A stretch of 64,000 nt of DNA from Artemisia argyi. Its lineage: Eukaryota; Streptophyta; Magnoliopsida; Asterales; Asteraceae. The stretch lies in assembly GCA_030686995.1 (NCBI GenBank), contig CM060697.1, positions 108,570,706-108,634,705 on the forward strand, given 5' to 3'. The position numbers and the translations under genes are program-made. Shown in pieces: positions 14,158-25,541 of this stretch; the stretch's first letter is position 1, and every line of letters begins with the position of its first letter. The notes under the pieces were generated by a model, which saw only the letters and a list, made by a program, of their open reading frames with translations, ran no database searches and had not been told where the DNA came from.

Positions 14158-15189
14158 ATGGCCGCAATAAACACCTACTCAGAACATAACAGCAATGAAG
14201 GCTCAAACAATAATAACGCTACTGGAATTGCGGATCTCCTCACCCAGATTATAGCGCACCTTGACGCAAGACGACCCAATAATGGAGCAGGTACCTCGGA
14301 TAACGGTCAGGGATGCAGCTATAAGACTTTCATGACATGCAAGCCGATGGAATTTCACGGCACCGAAGGTGCCATTGGCCTGCTATCATGGTTTGAGAAT
14401 GTTGAGTCAAAACTCAGTATCACGAAATGTGCTGAAGGGAATAAGGTTGAGTTCTCTGCGGGTCTACTCCAGGGTCGAGCATTGACTTGGTGGAACAACC
14501 AGCTACAGACCAGAGGAAGAGAAGCTGCAAATGGATTATCTTGGGAAGCATTCAAGAAATTACTAACTGACGAGTACTGCAGAAAAGATGAAGTGCAGAA
14601 TCTGGAAGCGGAATTTTGGAACCACTTGATGGTAGGAGTAGAAGTCGACAAGTACACAGCTCGTTTCCATGAGCTGACTAGGATGGTTCCTCACATGGTC
14701 TCCACTGTGGAGAAGCTGATCGATCGATATATTTGGGGATTGATCCCTGAAATCAGGAGGGATGTCACTTCATCGAATCCAACCACTCTGCAAGCCGCTA
14801 TGGGCATGGCATACCGCTTGACAAATGATGTGATCAGGTCTGGTGAACTAACGAAAGGAAACGACAGAGGTCGAAAGAGACAGGAAGATCAGCAAAGAAG
14901 CCGTGACCAAAACCAGCAGGACAAGAGACAGCAAGTAGTTGGAAACTACGGAGCAATAAATCAAGGGCCCAGAAGATATGCAGGTCCACATCCTATGTGC
15001 ACTCGATGTAACTATCACCACTCAGGAGACTGCCCAAGGTGCACCAACTGCGGACAGACAGGCCACTTCGTGCGGAATTGCTCAAACAGGACTGGGAAGC
15101 AAGGACAAAGGCTAGCATGTTATGAGTGTGGAAGCTTGGATCATCTTCGGAATACCTGTCCAAAGTTGAAAAGAACTTCTAACCAATGA
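14158..15189 (+). CDS. Retrotransposon Gag (capsid/nucleocapsid)
   Basis: Structural Gag protein, which packages element RNA. I chose the ATG at 14158 (ACCATGG context, [10 protein letters not shown]); an in-frame ATG at 14071 would add 29 residues. The capsid-like domain includes [20 protein letters not shown] and [10 protein letters not shown], typical of Ty3/gypsy retrotransposon gag, then a basic glutamine-rich linker. Two CCHC zinc knuckles follow: [14 protein letters not shown] and [14 protein letters not shown]. It ends at a TGA at 15187. In the tandem copy of this stretch (15315-15475) the matching codon is GGA, so the stop probably arose by a point change, and the original frame ran on toward protease. 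The frame is otherwise open, so this copy may still make Gag. Confidence 0.9.
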   Translation: MAAINTYSEHNSNEGSNNNNATGIADLLTQIIAHLDARRPNNGAGTSDNGQGCSYKTFMTCKPMEFHGTEGAIGLLSWFENVESKLSITKCAEGNKVEFSAGLLQGRALTWWNNQLQTRGREAANGLSWEAFKKLLTDEYCRKDEVQNLEAEFWNHLMVGVEVDKYTARFHELTRMVPHMVSTVEKLIDRYIWGLIPEIRRDVTSSNPTTLQAAMGMAYRLTNDVIRSGELTKGNDRGRKRQEDQQRSRDQNQQDKRQQVVGNYGAINQGPRRYAGPHPMCTRCNYHHSGDCPRCTNCGQTGHFVRNCSNRTGKQGQRLACYECGSLDHLRNTCPKLKRTSNQ

Positions 15190-15475
15190 GAGAATCATCC
15201 AAACCTGGCGTTGGCAATTGAAGGCCCTCGAGATCAGAACATTGATATTCCCCCCGCACGTGGCAGAGCTTACTTCCTAGGGAATCATCTAACCCCGCAG
15301 AACCATGACAACATACCTGTCCAAAGTTGAAAAGAACTTCTAACCAAGGAGAGAATCATCCAAACCTGGCGTTGGCAATTAAAGGCCCTCGAGATCAGAA
15401 CATTGATATTCCCCCCGCACGTGGCAGAGCTTACTTCTTAGGGAATCATCTAACCCCGCAGAACCATGACAACAT
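15154..15475 (+). repeat. 161-bp tandem duplication at the gag end
   Basis: 15154-15314 (starting ACCTGTCCAAAGTTG) is repeated at 15315-15475 with only a few changes. It covers the last Gag codons and the linker toward protease ([15 protein letters not shown]). Just after the second copy, GTACATTCTTTTGAACAAC recalls the GTFLLNN start of Ty3 protease, but with a frame change, and pol then ends. Confidence 0.9.
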
Positions 15476-15987
15476 GCCGGGTACATTCTTTTGAACAACC
15501 TCCTTACTTCCATACCACCTAATTTTGAGTGCATGACTTATTTCCATTTCTTACCAAGTTCACGACATTAATATAATCCGAGACCTAGCGTTTTCGACCT
15601 TAGTTACCTTTTTATTAGTTGATTTGATTGGTGTAAACAATTCCAAAACCGAGCCAATCTTTCAAAAGACTTTTTTCAAGGATGTTGAATCCTATCTTTC
15701 TGACAAATTGTCTCCTAGCTTGATCGAGTGACAATTCTTTTTTTTTTGATGAGTTGCGAAAATCAAGCTAAGTGTTAAGTTGTTATTCAAACCGATTCAG
15801 TTTAATCTCATGACAGTTCTTGTTTGATGAGTTGTGAGATTAAATTAGAATCGAATACCTGAAGGTCTTTTGAGTGCTACGCTCGAGAATGGGAAAGTTT
15901 GCCCCCATCAAATCTAACCATGAGAACGTACATTTGTAGAATGAATGAATTGAATTCAGGGACTGAATTCCTTTTACGGGTGGAGAC
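15476..15987 (+). other. Non-coding remainder of the retrotransposon interior
   Basis: From about 15500 to the 3' LTR there is no pol coding sequence. A short near-repeat (TTGATGAGTTG) occurs at about 15748 and 15815. The bases before the 3' LTR, TTTTACGGGTGGAGAC, are in the position of the polypurine tract. Confidence 0.7.
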
Positions 15988-18271
15988 TGTAGCAACTCGT
16001 ACTTTTCAGACTATAATTAGACTATTTATTTTAACCTATTATTATTAATGTTTTAGGTAATATTACTTTTATAAGTAATTACGTAAAATCAATCGCGTAC
16101 GCTTAACTCGTAACCAATAATAGACTATGATCAGTCTACGTGTTTTAGGCATTTAGTTTTCTAATAGATATATTTTATATGAACTATTGCTATTTTGCTA
16201 TTTTACCATTCTTAAGTAAACTTTATACGTTTTAAGTTTTATGTATAATCGAACCTATGTTTCTTAAGTTTTAACTATATTTACGCACTCCGTTACACTT
16301 ATCACTCATATAATATACTAATACATAGTATATTGATACGTTTTAATATTTTTATAAGTATTATATTTTTATGTTGCCCGGTTTTAAGTTTCGTGACTTA
16401 AGGGTTTAACATTAGTAATTACCGGGATCAAACTCTACTCTCTAGACCCTACACTATCATTAAGTAACTATATTTTATATAAGATTAACATGAAATTTCC
16501 ATTTCATCTCCTGGTGCCACGTCTACTCAACATAGCATCTGTCTATATAGTTAATAACACATTATCACTTTGCTTTCGTTTTGGGTTTTCTCTATATATT
16601 TTCGTTTCGGTGTTGGTCGAGTCTTCAAACAAAGCTTTTCACGCTGCCACACCAAGTTCTCTTCTAATTTCCAAAGGTTATATTATTTTCTATCATTTAT
16701 CTATATTTTCATCATCAACCGTAGTTTATATATAATTATTATATGTGCTTATTTCTTGTATTTTTAGTTGGTATTCTATATATTTAGCAAATGAATCTTG
16801 AAACCCATTTGTTTATGCTTGTGCTTTCACGTGAGATTTCATCATGTTTAACTGCCTATGCAGCCTTCTTAAATAATATTTTGCATAGCTTTTATAGTAA
16901 AAAATAAATAAATAAATAAATAAATAAAACAGTTCAACTTAGTTTGACGATTAGTAATATTTAACCCACTATTAGAAAATAAACTTGTTTATCTCTTTTT
17001 AGACTAATAGACCTGGACATAATTGTTTACGGGATAGAGCATAAGAACTAATAAAAATGACATAAAAACTTAAACATTGCATAACTTATAATATAGGGCT
17101 TATTAATATTTTAAACTTGGCAAAAACTAAACTTTTACATTTTAAAACATATAAGATGTGTACAATGTCAAAAGTATATAAATACTTTTAAAAAAGTTAT
17201 TTTGTGCTTTCTCGTCATACATATTTATATATATCTAAGACGCGACTATTATATTTTTAGGTCGTTGTTAAAAGCTCGTGACTTCTTGATATACGTTATA
17301 TCGTTGTAATCCACTGCTAATAACTACGGTGAGTATTCACGAACCCCTTTTTCTAACTATTTTAATCGTTTTGGGGTGGATGCATGAATTATACTTGAAT
17401 TAAATTGATTGTTATTTATTGAATTCTTTTGACCTAGACTTTTGAACCTAAATCAAACTCTTGAACTTTATTGTGAACTTATGACTTGTTTTGAACTTAA
17501 TGAACCGTATGTGCTATGACCTAAAGTCTCACCTTATTGGTGGAGCGTTCTATACCTAAAGTCTCGCCTTATTGGTGGAGCGTGCAAAGTCTCCCATGTT
17601 CGGAGCGTTCTTAATTATATATAATAGTTGTATGATGTACTGTTCGTACATTCGTATTGTTCGACACCTATCAGTAGATAATATGGATAGCGCTATTAGA
17701 GGTCGGCCAACCTCTCGTTCACTATGTTACAGGACGCATATTATTTATTTTAGGGGCTTTGCATGGCATACATTATTATATACGTGGTACTTGTATTGTG
17801 AACTATTACGACCGCGTGTGCTTGACTACTAGACATACTACTTTATATGCAATGGGTTGTGAACAGACATGTTGCAAATTTTGTATGGGCGGGATTTGCA
17901 ACTGAGTGGATTTACAATGCCTTTGCCTTTTGAACTTTCTCAAAGGGTTTTTCATATTATATAAACCGTGTGTACTCACCAACTATTTTCATAGTTGACC
18001 CGTTTTCTCTCATGCATTTCAGGTGATCGTCAATAAGTTTTTCTTCAAGGTCTATGCATAATGAAGTTTTCACATGTCACTACTGATCATTATGTATTAG
18101 AAAGCTATCTTTTGGGAAATAAACTTTGTATCTTAAATTGCCGATGTCGGCTATAACAATGTTGTAATGATATAATTTTCCTTTAATGTAAATTATGGTA
18201 TTGTTCTATATCTCTTTTGTGATGATTATTGATCATGTTGCACCTCGTGTTTCCGCCTTCGGCGGGGTGTT

Positions 18272-18274
<3 letters not shown>
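15988..18274 (+). repeat. 3' LTR of the gag-only retrotransposon
   Basis: 2287 bp, TGTAGCAACTCG to GGGGTGTTACA. It differs from the 5' LTR by scattered substitutions and small indels (for example an (AAAT)n length difference near 16900), so the insertion is not brand new. It gives the empty-site sequence that defines the Helitron boundaries. Confidence 0.95.

Positions 18275-18362
<88 letters not shown>
18275..18362. repeat. (TA)n microsatellite at a retrotransposon target site
   Basis: About 88 bp of TA repeats starting in the right copy of the AATAT target duplication. The left junction shows only AATAT, so the array has grown beside the insertion within the foldback arm. Confidence 0.9.
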
Positions 18363-18367
<5 letters not shown>

Positions 18368-18688
18368 ACGTATGAAAACGGGCGAAAACGTAAGAAAACA
18401 GATGAAAACGTATGTAAAAAATTCGAAAACAGATGAAAACGTAAGAAAACGGACGAAAACGTATAAAAACGGACGAAAACGTATTAAAATGGACGAAACG
18501 TATGAAAATGGGTGAAAACGTAAGAAAACAGACGAAAACGTATGAAAACGAGCGAAAACGTAAGAAAACAGACGAAAACGTTTGAAGACGGGCGAAAATG
18601 TATGAAAACGAACGAAAACGTAAGAAAACTAGCGAAAACGTAAAAAACCGACGAATATGTATGAAAAAAGAAAAAACGTAAAAAAAAC

Positions 18689-18738
<50 letters not shown>

Positions 18739-18763
18739 GAATTAAAGGAAAAAAAGACGTGAA

Positions 18764-18799
<36 letters not shown>

Positions 18800-18835
18800 A
18801 AAAAAAAAAGAATAAATGAGATAGACAAAAAAGAC
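18363..18835 (-). repeat. Minisatellite right arm, second part, and A-rich tract
   Basis: GTATGAAAACGGGCGAAAAC-type repeats to about 18680, then poly-A stretches (about 18690-18734 and 18767-18796). These are the inverted counterpart of the T-rich tract and left arm at 5549-6860. Confidence 0.9.
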
Positions 18836-18957
18836 AAGAAAAAAAACATGGACTTAGTTTGTCTTATTAAATCTTAGGTTAATCCTCACTATTAGATCAA
18901 ACTAGATGAATGGTGGGGATTTGTCCCTCAGTTTGTAACAAAAACTTAGTTTGTAAA

Positions 18958-19144
18958 CATGGGCGGAGCTATATGAGGACAAGGGAGGGTCCTGGCCCCC
19001 CTAGGTTCAAGCCCGTTAGTGTATTTATTTGCGATTTCATGAGTATTTTCGGAAAAAAATTATTTCGGCCCTCCCATTTAATGTATTTCCCGAAAAAAAA
19101 ATTATTTCGGCCCTCCCACGGAAATTTTTCTAGCTCCGCCACTG
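18958..19144. mobile_element. hAT-like MITE
   Basis: A 187-bp element with short inverted ends: CATGGGCGGAGCTA on the left and CAGTGGCGGAGCTAG as the reverse complement of the right. It is flanked by a perfect 8-bp target duplication, TTTGTAAA (18950-18957 and 19145-19152), diagnostic of hAT insertion. It has no transposase and sits directly against the outer end of the foldback element. Confidence 0.85.
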
Positions 19145-19152
19145 TTTGTAAA

Positions 19153-20630
19153 ATAACTCACCTCATCATTATATACTTTACTTTTTAGGATTGTGAATCA
19201 TACTTTCTTATAATCTTGTAATGATAGATGAGCCTAATAAATAGGTATAAAAAGAGACCTAATGCATTAATAATATGTACATTTGGTCAAATGTACATGT
19301 CATTAATACATTAGATCAATTTTTAGGCCTATTTATTAGGTTCATATATCACAAACATCTGGTCATTCTGTATCATTATATTTGAAATTTTATAGAGGTC
19401 AAACATGTGTACCAATTATATGTATAGTGATGTGTATTAAAGACCTGAAAAAAAAGGAACTAAACGACGGAAAATTGGATGTTTAGAACTTTAGATGGAT
19501 AGCAACATTTTGGTTTAAGTAATAATTTGTATAAAGAATTCAAAATTAAGATCTGGTGTTTAAAGAAAAGTAGTAGGAGATGCGTGGGTTTCGCCTACCA
19601 AATGTATTCCAAACTTGCCACTAAATTTGAATTTATTTACCAATATGCCATCTTATTTATTTTGATCAAGTGACATCATTACTGATACATCTAACGGCTC
19701 AGATTGCTTCCTATGCTTCCTACACTTGTGACGTCGTCACGTTATGGTTGTGACGTTGTTAGCCCGTCGTCATTAGCGTTTCGTCCAAAGTTGTGTCGCC
19801 TTTGTGACTCTGTCAAGCTGTAATTAGTGACACCGTCAACTATCCAGCCTTCATATTTATCTTACTCGTTACATGTAAAATATTCATCAAATCATCATGC
19901 CAAAATACAAGTGACGGCGTCACGTTGTATTTGTGATGCCGTTAGAGTCCCTTTCCCTGATGAAATCGTGACTTGGTCATTTTCTTCGTCCAAAATAAAA
20001 AAACATGTTGGTTTTCATCTTTCGCGTCCCAAGTACCTAAAATGTGAAAAGAAACGATTTAAGGCAATAATTGATCACATATGTACGAGTTTATAGACTA
20101 AATGGCCCCCCTAGAACGCACGTTTTAAATAGGTCTCACTTTCTAATAAAACAAAATATCATGTCAATTTAACAAGAAAAAGAAACTTGGTCACACGAAA
20201 CGCTTTAGCAAAAAACATCCAACCAATTTTTAAACGCGTGTCGAGAATTCTCTAAAGTTGCACATAACAGTCGCACAAAATTAAATTTGAAAAACAATTT
20301 TCTTGAACCCAAAAATGAAAAATGAGCCATTTTAAAATGAGTAGTCATTGAGAGGCCTAAAAGACATGGCTAAATTCATGTCTAAGCTTATGTGTCATCA
20401 TTCTAATAGCTGCAGCTAAAAGACTCACTTTTTCACAAGCCATTAGGATCACGTCACATACGTTTAGTAATGAATTTAAGCACACAAATTAGGTCGCCTA
20501 ATCATTTTCCTTTTAAAATTACTCTAATAAAAAATATTGCAAACTTTGTAATATACGCCAAAGTAACAAAACACACGAAAACTTTAAGGTCAAACACCCA
20601 CACCAGTGTCCGTATCACATTCTCGTATGT
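19153..20630. other. Upstream intergenic region of the first PGL gene
   Basis: No gene recognised. At 19720-19960 there are several GTGACGTCGTCACGTT-like stretches (TGACG cores). About 20110-20225 resembles the inverse of 1065-1210. No clear TATA box could be fixed before the ATG at 20631. Confidence 0.5.
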
Positions 20631-21349
20631 ATGGCATCTTTAACCCAACAACCACTTTCATCTCCTTTTCGCACGTGCAAACCCACACGCACCCCATTTC
20701 CCTCACGATCTCCGTCAACGTGGTGCCCGTTGACCAACACCCGATCATCACACCATACAAAAATCATCTCAATAACCACCAGTTCGGGGAGTTTATTAAG
20801 GTGTTACAAGACAAAAGTAACATCAATGTCTGTGAATATGACAAGTGAGAAGAAGAAAGTACAAGTGTTTGATTCTGAAGAATCTTTGTCTGTGTCTTTG
20901 GCTGAATATGTCAATGTTTTATCGGATAAGTTTGTTAAGGAAAAGGGCTCTTTTACTGTTGTTGTTTCTGGTGGATCTTTGATCAAGTCACTCAGGTAAA
21001 ATGGATTTTTATATTTATTTATTTATTTTTTAAGGATTTTGATTTTATGTTTATTTATGCGTGGTGCAAACAACTCTGAAGTGGTCACGCCAGCTTTCTT
21101 AAAAAGGGAGGGCTTTTTGTGACCTTGTGGCGTGGACTCAAACCCCATGGAACGAGAACTAAAAATGACGAGATGCATTTACAAGAAACTAAATCTAGAT
21201 AAGACTATAAACACATTTATCTAGATAAGAAATTTGAGATTTTTTACAAGAATTAGCACTACTATGCAAAAATCCAGGGTGTCTTGAGACCTACCTTGGT
21301 TCCATCACTGATTAGTCTGCTAAAAGGTAGGAAACCATGGTTACCCGAG

Positions 21350-21394
<45 letters not shown>

Positions 21395-21917
21395 AAGAAA
21401 GAAAGAAAGAAAGAAATGAAAAGATCATGTAATTAGCTGAAACACAAGACAATGCAAATTGTCATAGATGAATTAGCCATATGAGTGTTTGGCTAAGATA
21501 ATAAGTGTTGGATAGAGATGAATTAGCAACTTCCGAACCACTTATTAGAAACTGCTTATTTTACTCTTAGTAGCTATTAGCTAATAGTTAAGGCAGTACT
21601 TTGGATTTTGGTGGGCTTGTGACATAATCACAAAGTAGGCTGGCTATCACGAAAAGTCTAAATTTTGATAGATGTAGTGTTGCGAAAATTGTTACTCCGT
21701 ATATACTTATATGTATCCAGAAACAACAATGTACATTGATAAATATTGCCAAAGATGAATATTATGAGTGCTCAAAACCTCTCCCCTAATCATAAGCAGT
21801 TTGCTTCTATTTAAACGCTCGAAACTGCTAATATGCTATATCAAAAGGCAGCAATCTGATAAGCGATTGTAGCTAGCAATCCCAAACACCCCTTTGAATA
21901 CAAGTTCCTTTTGCTTT

Positions 21918-21957
<40 letters not shown>

Positions 21958-23160
21958 TTGGTTTTAAAAACAATCTTGTTTTCTTGCTGGATAATTTCCT
22001 GCTTTCTAGTTTGTTTGATTTGTATACTTGCGTAAACGATGCATATATTATAGCTCAATGTTGTTTTCTTGATTGTATAATGTGATTCGGATATGTGATT
22101 GTGAATTTGGGAGTGATTTAACTGATGGGTCTTTTGATACTGTTATTGAAGGAAACTAGTGGAAGCACCATATATTGATTCAATAGATTGGTCGAAATGG
22201 CATATGTTTTGGGTGGATGAAAGAGTGGTTCCTAAAGATCATCCAGATAGTAATTATCTGCTTGCTTATGATGGGTTTCTCTCCAAGGTTAGTTTCTGAA
22301 ATTGGTTGTTTCGTATCTGAACAAAGAAGGGTCCAGTCTTTGATTTCACAAGTTATGTTTACAATTTCAGATTGTTGTTAATTCTGGTTAGGCAAACTGC
22401 AGAAAAGAAAAATAGGGTAGTAAACACCACATGGACACAGCAAATTTAATTGTTTTGTTAGGTTTTGAAACTCTTTCAAACTACAACCAGCCACCCTAGT
22501 TACGTATATCTTAGAATTATAGTTATTATAACCATAACTGGACACGACCCTCATAAAACCCCAGAAATTGGGTCATGCTCTCATGTGTCAGGTTGAATTG
22601 GATCAAGAACCATTTGGGATCACACACACATATTAATCCTTAACTTCGAGAGTTATCTGCAATACATTAATGTCTTTGTCTCTTTATCCTGGCAGGTGTC
22701 GATCCCTCCTGGAAATATTCATGCCATTAATGACACATTGTCAGCAGAGGGTGCTGCAGACGAGTACGAGACCAATATCAAAAATCTGGTTCAAAAGGGG
22801 ATAATCAGCACATCTGAAGCAAGTGGGATTCCAAAATTTGATGTTATGCTATTGGGAATGGGACCAGATGGACATGTAGCATCTTTATTTCCTGGACACC
22901 CTCTACTTCAAGAAAAGAACAAGTGGGTTACCTTTATCAAGGAATCACCAAAACCACCTCCAGAAAGAATCACGTTTACTTTCCCAGTAATCAACTCTTC
23001 TGCAAATATCGCGCTTGTGGTAGCTGGGGCTGGTAAAGCCCATCCGGTTCATGTAGCTCTGGGCAATGGTCAGGACCCTGATGTGTTGCCTGTTCAATTG
23101 GTCTCGCCTGAAGGAGAGCTTACATGGTTTTTGGACAAAGATGCGGCTTCAAAGCTTTAG
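20631..23160 (+). CDS. PGL: 6-phosphogluconolactonase, probably plastid-targeted
   Basis: Hydrolyses 6-phosphogluconolactone to 6-phosphogluconate in the oxidative pentose phosphate pathway. Three exons: 20631-20995, 22152-22287 and 22696-23160, all with GT-AG introns, giving 321 residues. The first 65 or so residues are rich in S, T, R and P with few acids (MASLTQQPLSSPFRTCKPTR), as in a chloroplast transit peptide, and the length matches plastid plant PGLs (about 325). Family motifs are present: VVVSGGSL, the DERVVPKDHPDSNY loop, LLGMGPDGHVASLFPGHP and RITFTFPVIN. The ATG at 20631 is chosen because it gives the transit peptide in the frame that continues into exon 2. Intron 1 holds poly-A runs and a possible MITE. 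A paralogue follows at 25.5 kb with the same intron positions. Confidence 0.93.
21330..21420. repeat. Poly-A and (GAAA)n tract in PGL intron 1
   Basis: About 40 A residues followed by six GAAA units. A second A run of about 36 bases is at 21920-21955. These look like retroposon tails or simple repeats; no element body is recognised. Confidence 0.85.
21482..21891. mobile_element. Possible MITE in PGL intron 1
   Basis: Starts GAGTGTTTGGCTAAG and ends CAATCCCAAACACCCC, loosely inverted copies sharing GTGTTTGG. The same end type (GCAATCCCAAACACCC) occurs at about 27997 in a cytochrome b5 intron. No clean target duplication was found. Confidence 0.35.
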
Positions 23161-23892
23161 AGCCCAACATAATGTGAGTTGATCCCAACTGTTTTAGAGT
23201 TGCTTGGAACATGGCCACATATAAGCCCGGTACATCGAATTGTAGACTTTTAAGGTCAACAGACCATTTTGAGCCTCAACATTGTAATGTACTTTAAGTA
23301 AAGAATAATATTTAAAACACTTCAGTTCTAAGCAAGAATGAGGAATATAATAAAGCTACCAAAGTGACATTCTCAAATATTTGTTCAGGACTATTCTCCA
23401 TTGGTTTTATATAAACTATTACCATTGTTGTTGTATCTCTATCTCTATTTTGACTACAAGAAAGTCACATTAGCCTCCATTTACAAATGTCCTTCCTAGG
23501 TGACATCCAAAAGTCTGATGTTGCATTTTGGGCAAATGCAGTATCTTCAGATGGTTTACTAATTTTAGTATTCTCTGCCTTTGCTGGGGTTGCTTTGGCC
23601 ATCATGATCCGCCTCCTTGTCAGGTTTGTCAATGCTTGAGGGGTCTTTTCATCTGCTTTTGAAAGTGATATTATGATAATTAGTATTGAGATCAAATAAC
23701 TATTGTTAACTAATTCTAATGCTAGAAGTAATAAGATCAGATAATTATACATTTGATTGTTTGAAAAATCTAATTATCTAAGGAATCTGTAGATTACGTG
23801 ACCGAAAAGGACATTATTGTGAAAAGAACGAAGTAAAGTTATATATGAGAATGAATTCACATAATTTAGGTTAAGGATGTGGATAATATGTG

Positions 23893-23936
<44 letters not shown>

Positions 23937-24579
23937 GTAAAAGTGTGAAATATATTAGCACCAAAAAATATGATGGAGTCAAGCCATGGCATTCCATGGA
24001 CATTTTCCATGGCTACATAAGCTGACAATTGCATTATTTGTTCAAGCAATGCCTAAGTACTATAATCCTACCAATCTATACATCTAAGAATCCATTTTGT
24101 CTTATTTATACCAGTTTGTACTGTGAAAAATCCATCATTTGTATCCAGAATCCATTCTTTAACAGCAACCACATCTCTAGGCTATTCAATCAGAATGCGG
24201 TTTCTTAAACACATAGAAGCAGGTAACTTTCCTTATGATGACTACATTTCCTTAAATCACAGGATCACATTTTAGCCTGTTGCAAATAAACCCCACTCCC
24301 AGGCTTATAAGCTAAAAGAATACAAGCAACTAAGGCATCATCCTCAAGTTATAAAAGCCTTCTGCACAAACCCATAAATCCTTCTAAATTTTCCTGTCAC
24401 TTTGAATGCACCAGAGTATTTTCCATCTACCCAGGACCAGGAGTGACTTTAAAGTCAAGGATAACTATAGAATCCCACAATATGATATCATAACCAAAGA
24501 CCATGTTAAGTAGACTACCCCTCACTAAACCATGGTAGAATGGAAAGGAATACATAGCAAGGCTTCACTCACAGGAAGC
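23161..24579. other. Intergenic DNA between the PGL paralogues
   Basis: The 3' flank of the first PGL gene, then a long poly-T run at about 23894-23935. The 95- and 91-codon minus-strand frames here have no recognisable domain. Confidence 0.5.
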
Positions 24580-24592
24580 AACCATCTATCCA

Positions 24593-25254
24593 ACAACAAC
24601 AACAAACCCAATCCCGCCGGAGCAGGGTATGGGGGAGGTAGAATGTAGACAGATCCTACCAAGCAAAAATGGGGCACCAAAAACCAAAACACAAGGGGTA
24701 AGGCAACAAAGAGACGCCTAAAAAGCCTAACGCCAAAACTTCTTAAACCCACGAAACACCTAGCCAGAGCTACCCGCAAATCCTAATTCTATCTCTCCAC
24801 GCCTTCCTATATGAGGTCATGTCCTCGGACAAGAGAAGCTCCTTCATGTCGAGCTTAAGTCTATCCTCCTACCTGAGTTTGGGTCTACCCCTCCTTCTCA
24901 AACCATCTACTACAAGCGCTTCGACTCTTCTTACTGGCGATGATTGTGGCCTCCTCTTGACATATCCGAACCACCTTAACCTACCTTCTCTCATCTTCGA
25001 AATAATTGTCTCGACCTCAAGTTTTGCTCTGAAAACTCTGTTCGGAATCATGTCAAGCATGGTCTTACCACAAGTCCACCTTAAGATTCTCAGTTCCGCC
25101 ACTTCGAACCTGTTAGCATGGGCCTTGGAGATAGGCCAACACTCAGACCCCTACAACATAGCCGGTCTAAACATCGCCTTATAAAATTTTCCTTTTAGCT
25201 TTAAAGGGACATTCTTGTCACAAAGGACTCCCGACGCCGCCCTCCATCTTGCCC
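24593..25254 (-). mobile_element. 5'-truncated RTE-type LINE
   Basis: The minus strand encodes the C-terminal part of a reverse transcriptase ORF ([48 protein letters not shown]), closely matching 61620-62014. It ends in a (TTG)n tail, read here as ACAACAACAAC at 24593. A perfect 13-bp target duplication, AACCATCTATCCA, flanks it (24580-24592 and 25255-25267). At 662 bp it holds only the 3' end, as expected from target-primed reverse transcription that stopped early. It lies between the two PGL genes. Confidence 0.93.
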
Positions 25255-25541
25255 AACCATCTATCCATTAATCCATATTCCAAACACCCTGTGACTCCCA
25301 GAAATAATAGGTGGTTTTAACTTACCTTAGATAATCAATTTGGTTAAAGGTCATTTAAAGCGAGTTTTAACAAAATCTGTTCATCTAGACATTTCAAGTT
25401 TTAACAATCAGATAAATTCTTTTTTTTTTTTTTTGAAAGACCAATAACAATCTCAAAAATAATTACAAATATCTGAGTCATCCAACATAACAAGCCTGTA
25501 AACAAATGTTATAAAAAAACTAATTATGATTACGTTGTGTT

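Larger units (their letters stand above)
8208..18274 (+). mobile_element. Gag-only Ty3/gypsy LTR retrotransposon with a Helitron in its 5' LTR
   Basis: Both LTRs begin TGTAGCAACTCGTAC and end CGGGGTGTTACA. The whole element is flanked by a perfect 5-bp target duplication, AATAT, at 8203-8207 and 18275-18279. The primer binding site TGGTATCAGAGC follows the 5' LTR at 13686, matching the initiator-Met tRNA type. The interior (13683-15987) holds gag and only the first codons of the protease leader; protease, reverse transcriptase, RNase H and integrase are absent, so it depended on a partner. The long LTRs and CCHC gag fit the Ty3/gypsy group, perhaps the Tekay/Del lineage (inference). Confidence 0.93.
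5455..18949. mobile_element. Foldback element with minisatellite arms, split by an LTR retrotransposon
   Basis: The outer ends are inverted copies of each other: TACTAAGGGACAAATCC near 5470-5487 answers GGATTTGTCCCTCAGTTTGTA near 18917-18937, with similarity over about 100 bp on each side. Inward come a T-rich tract (about 5549-5750) matched by an A-rich tract (about 18663-18835), then inverted minisatellite arms (5760-6860 against 7905-8207 plus 18363-18680), with a palindrome array between the arms (6860-7900). The retrotransposon at 8208-18274 lies inside the right arm, so the ancestral element was about 3.4 kb. No coding sequence. The target duplication is not resolved. The class is unclear; a Mutator-like or foldback transposon is possible. 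Confidence 0.65.
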
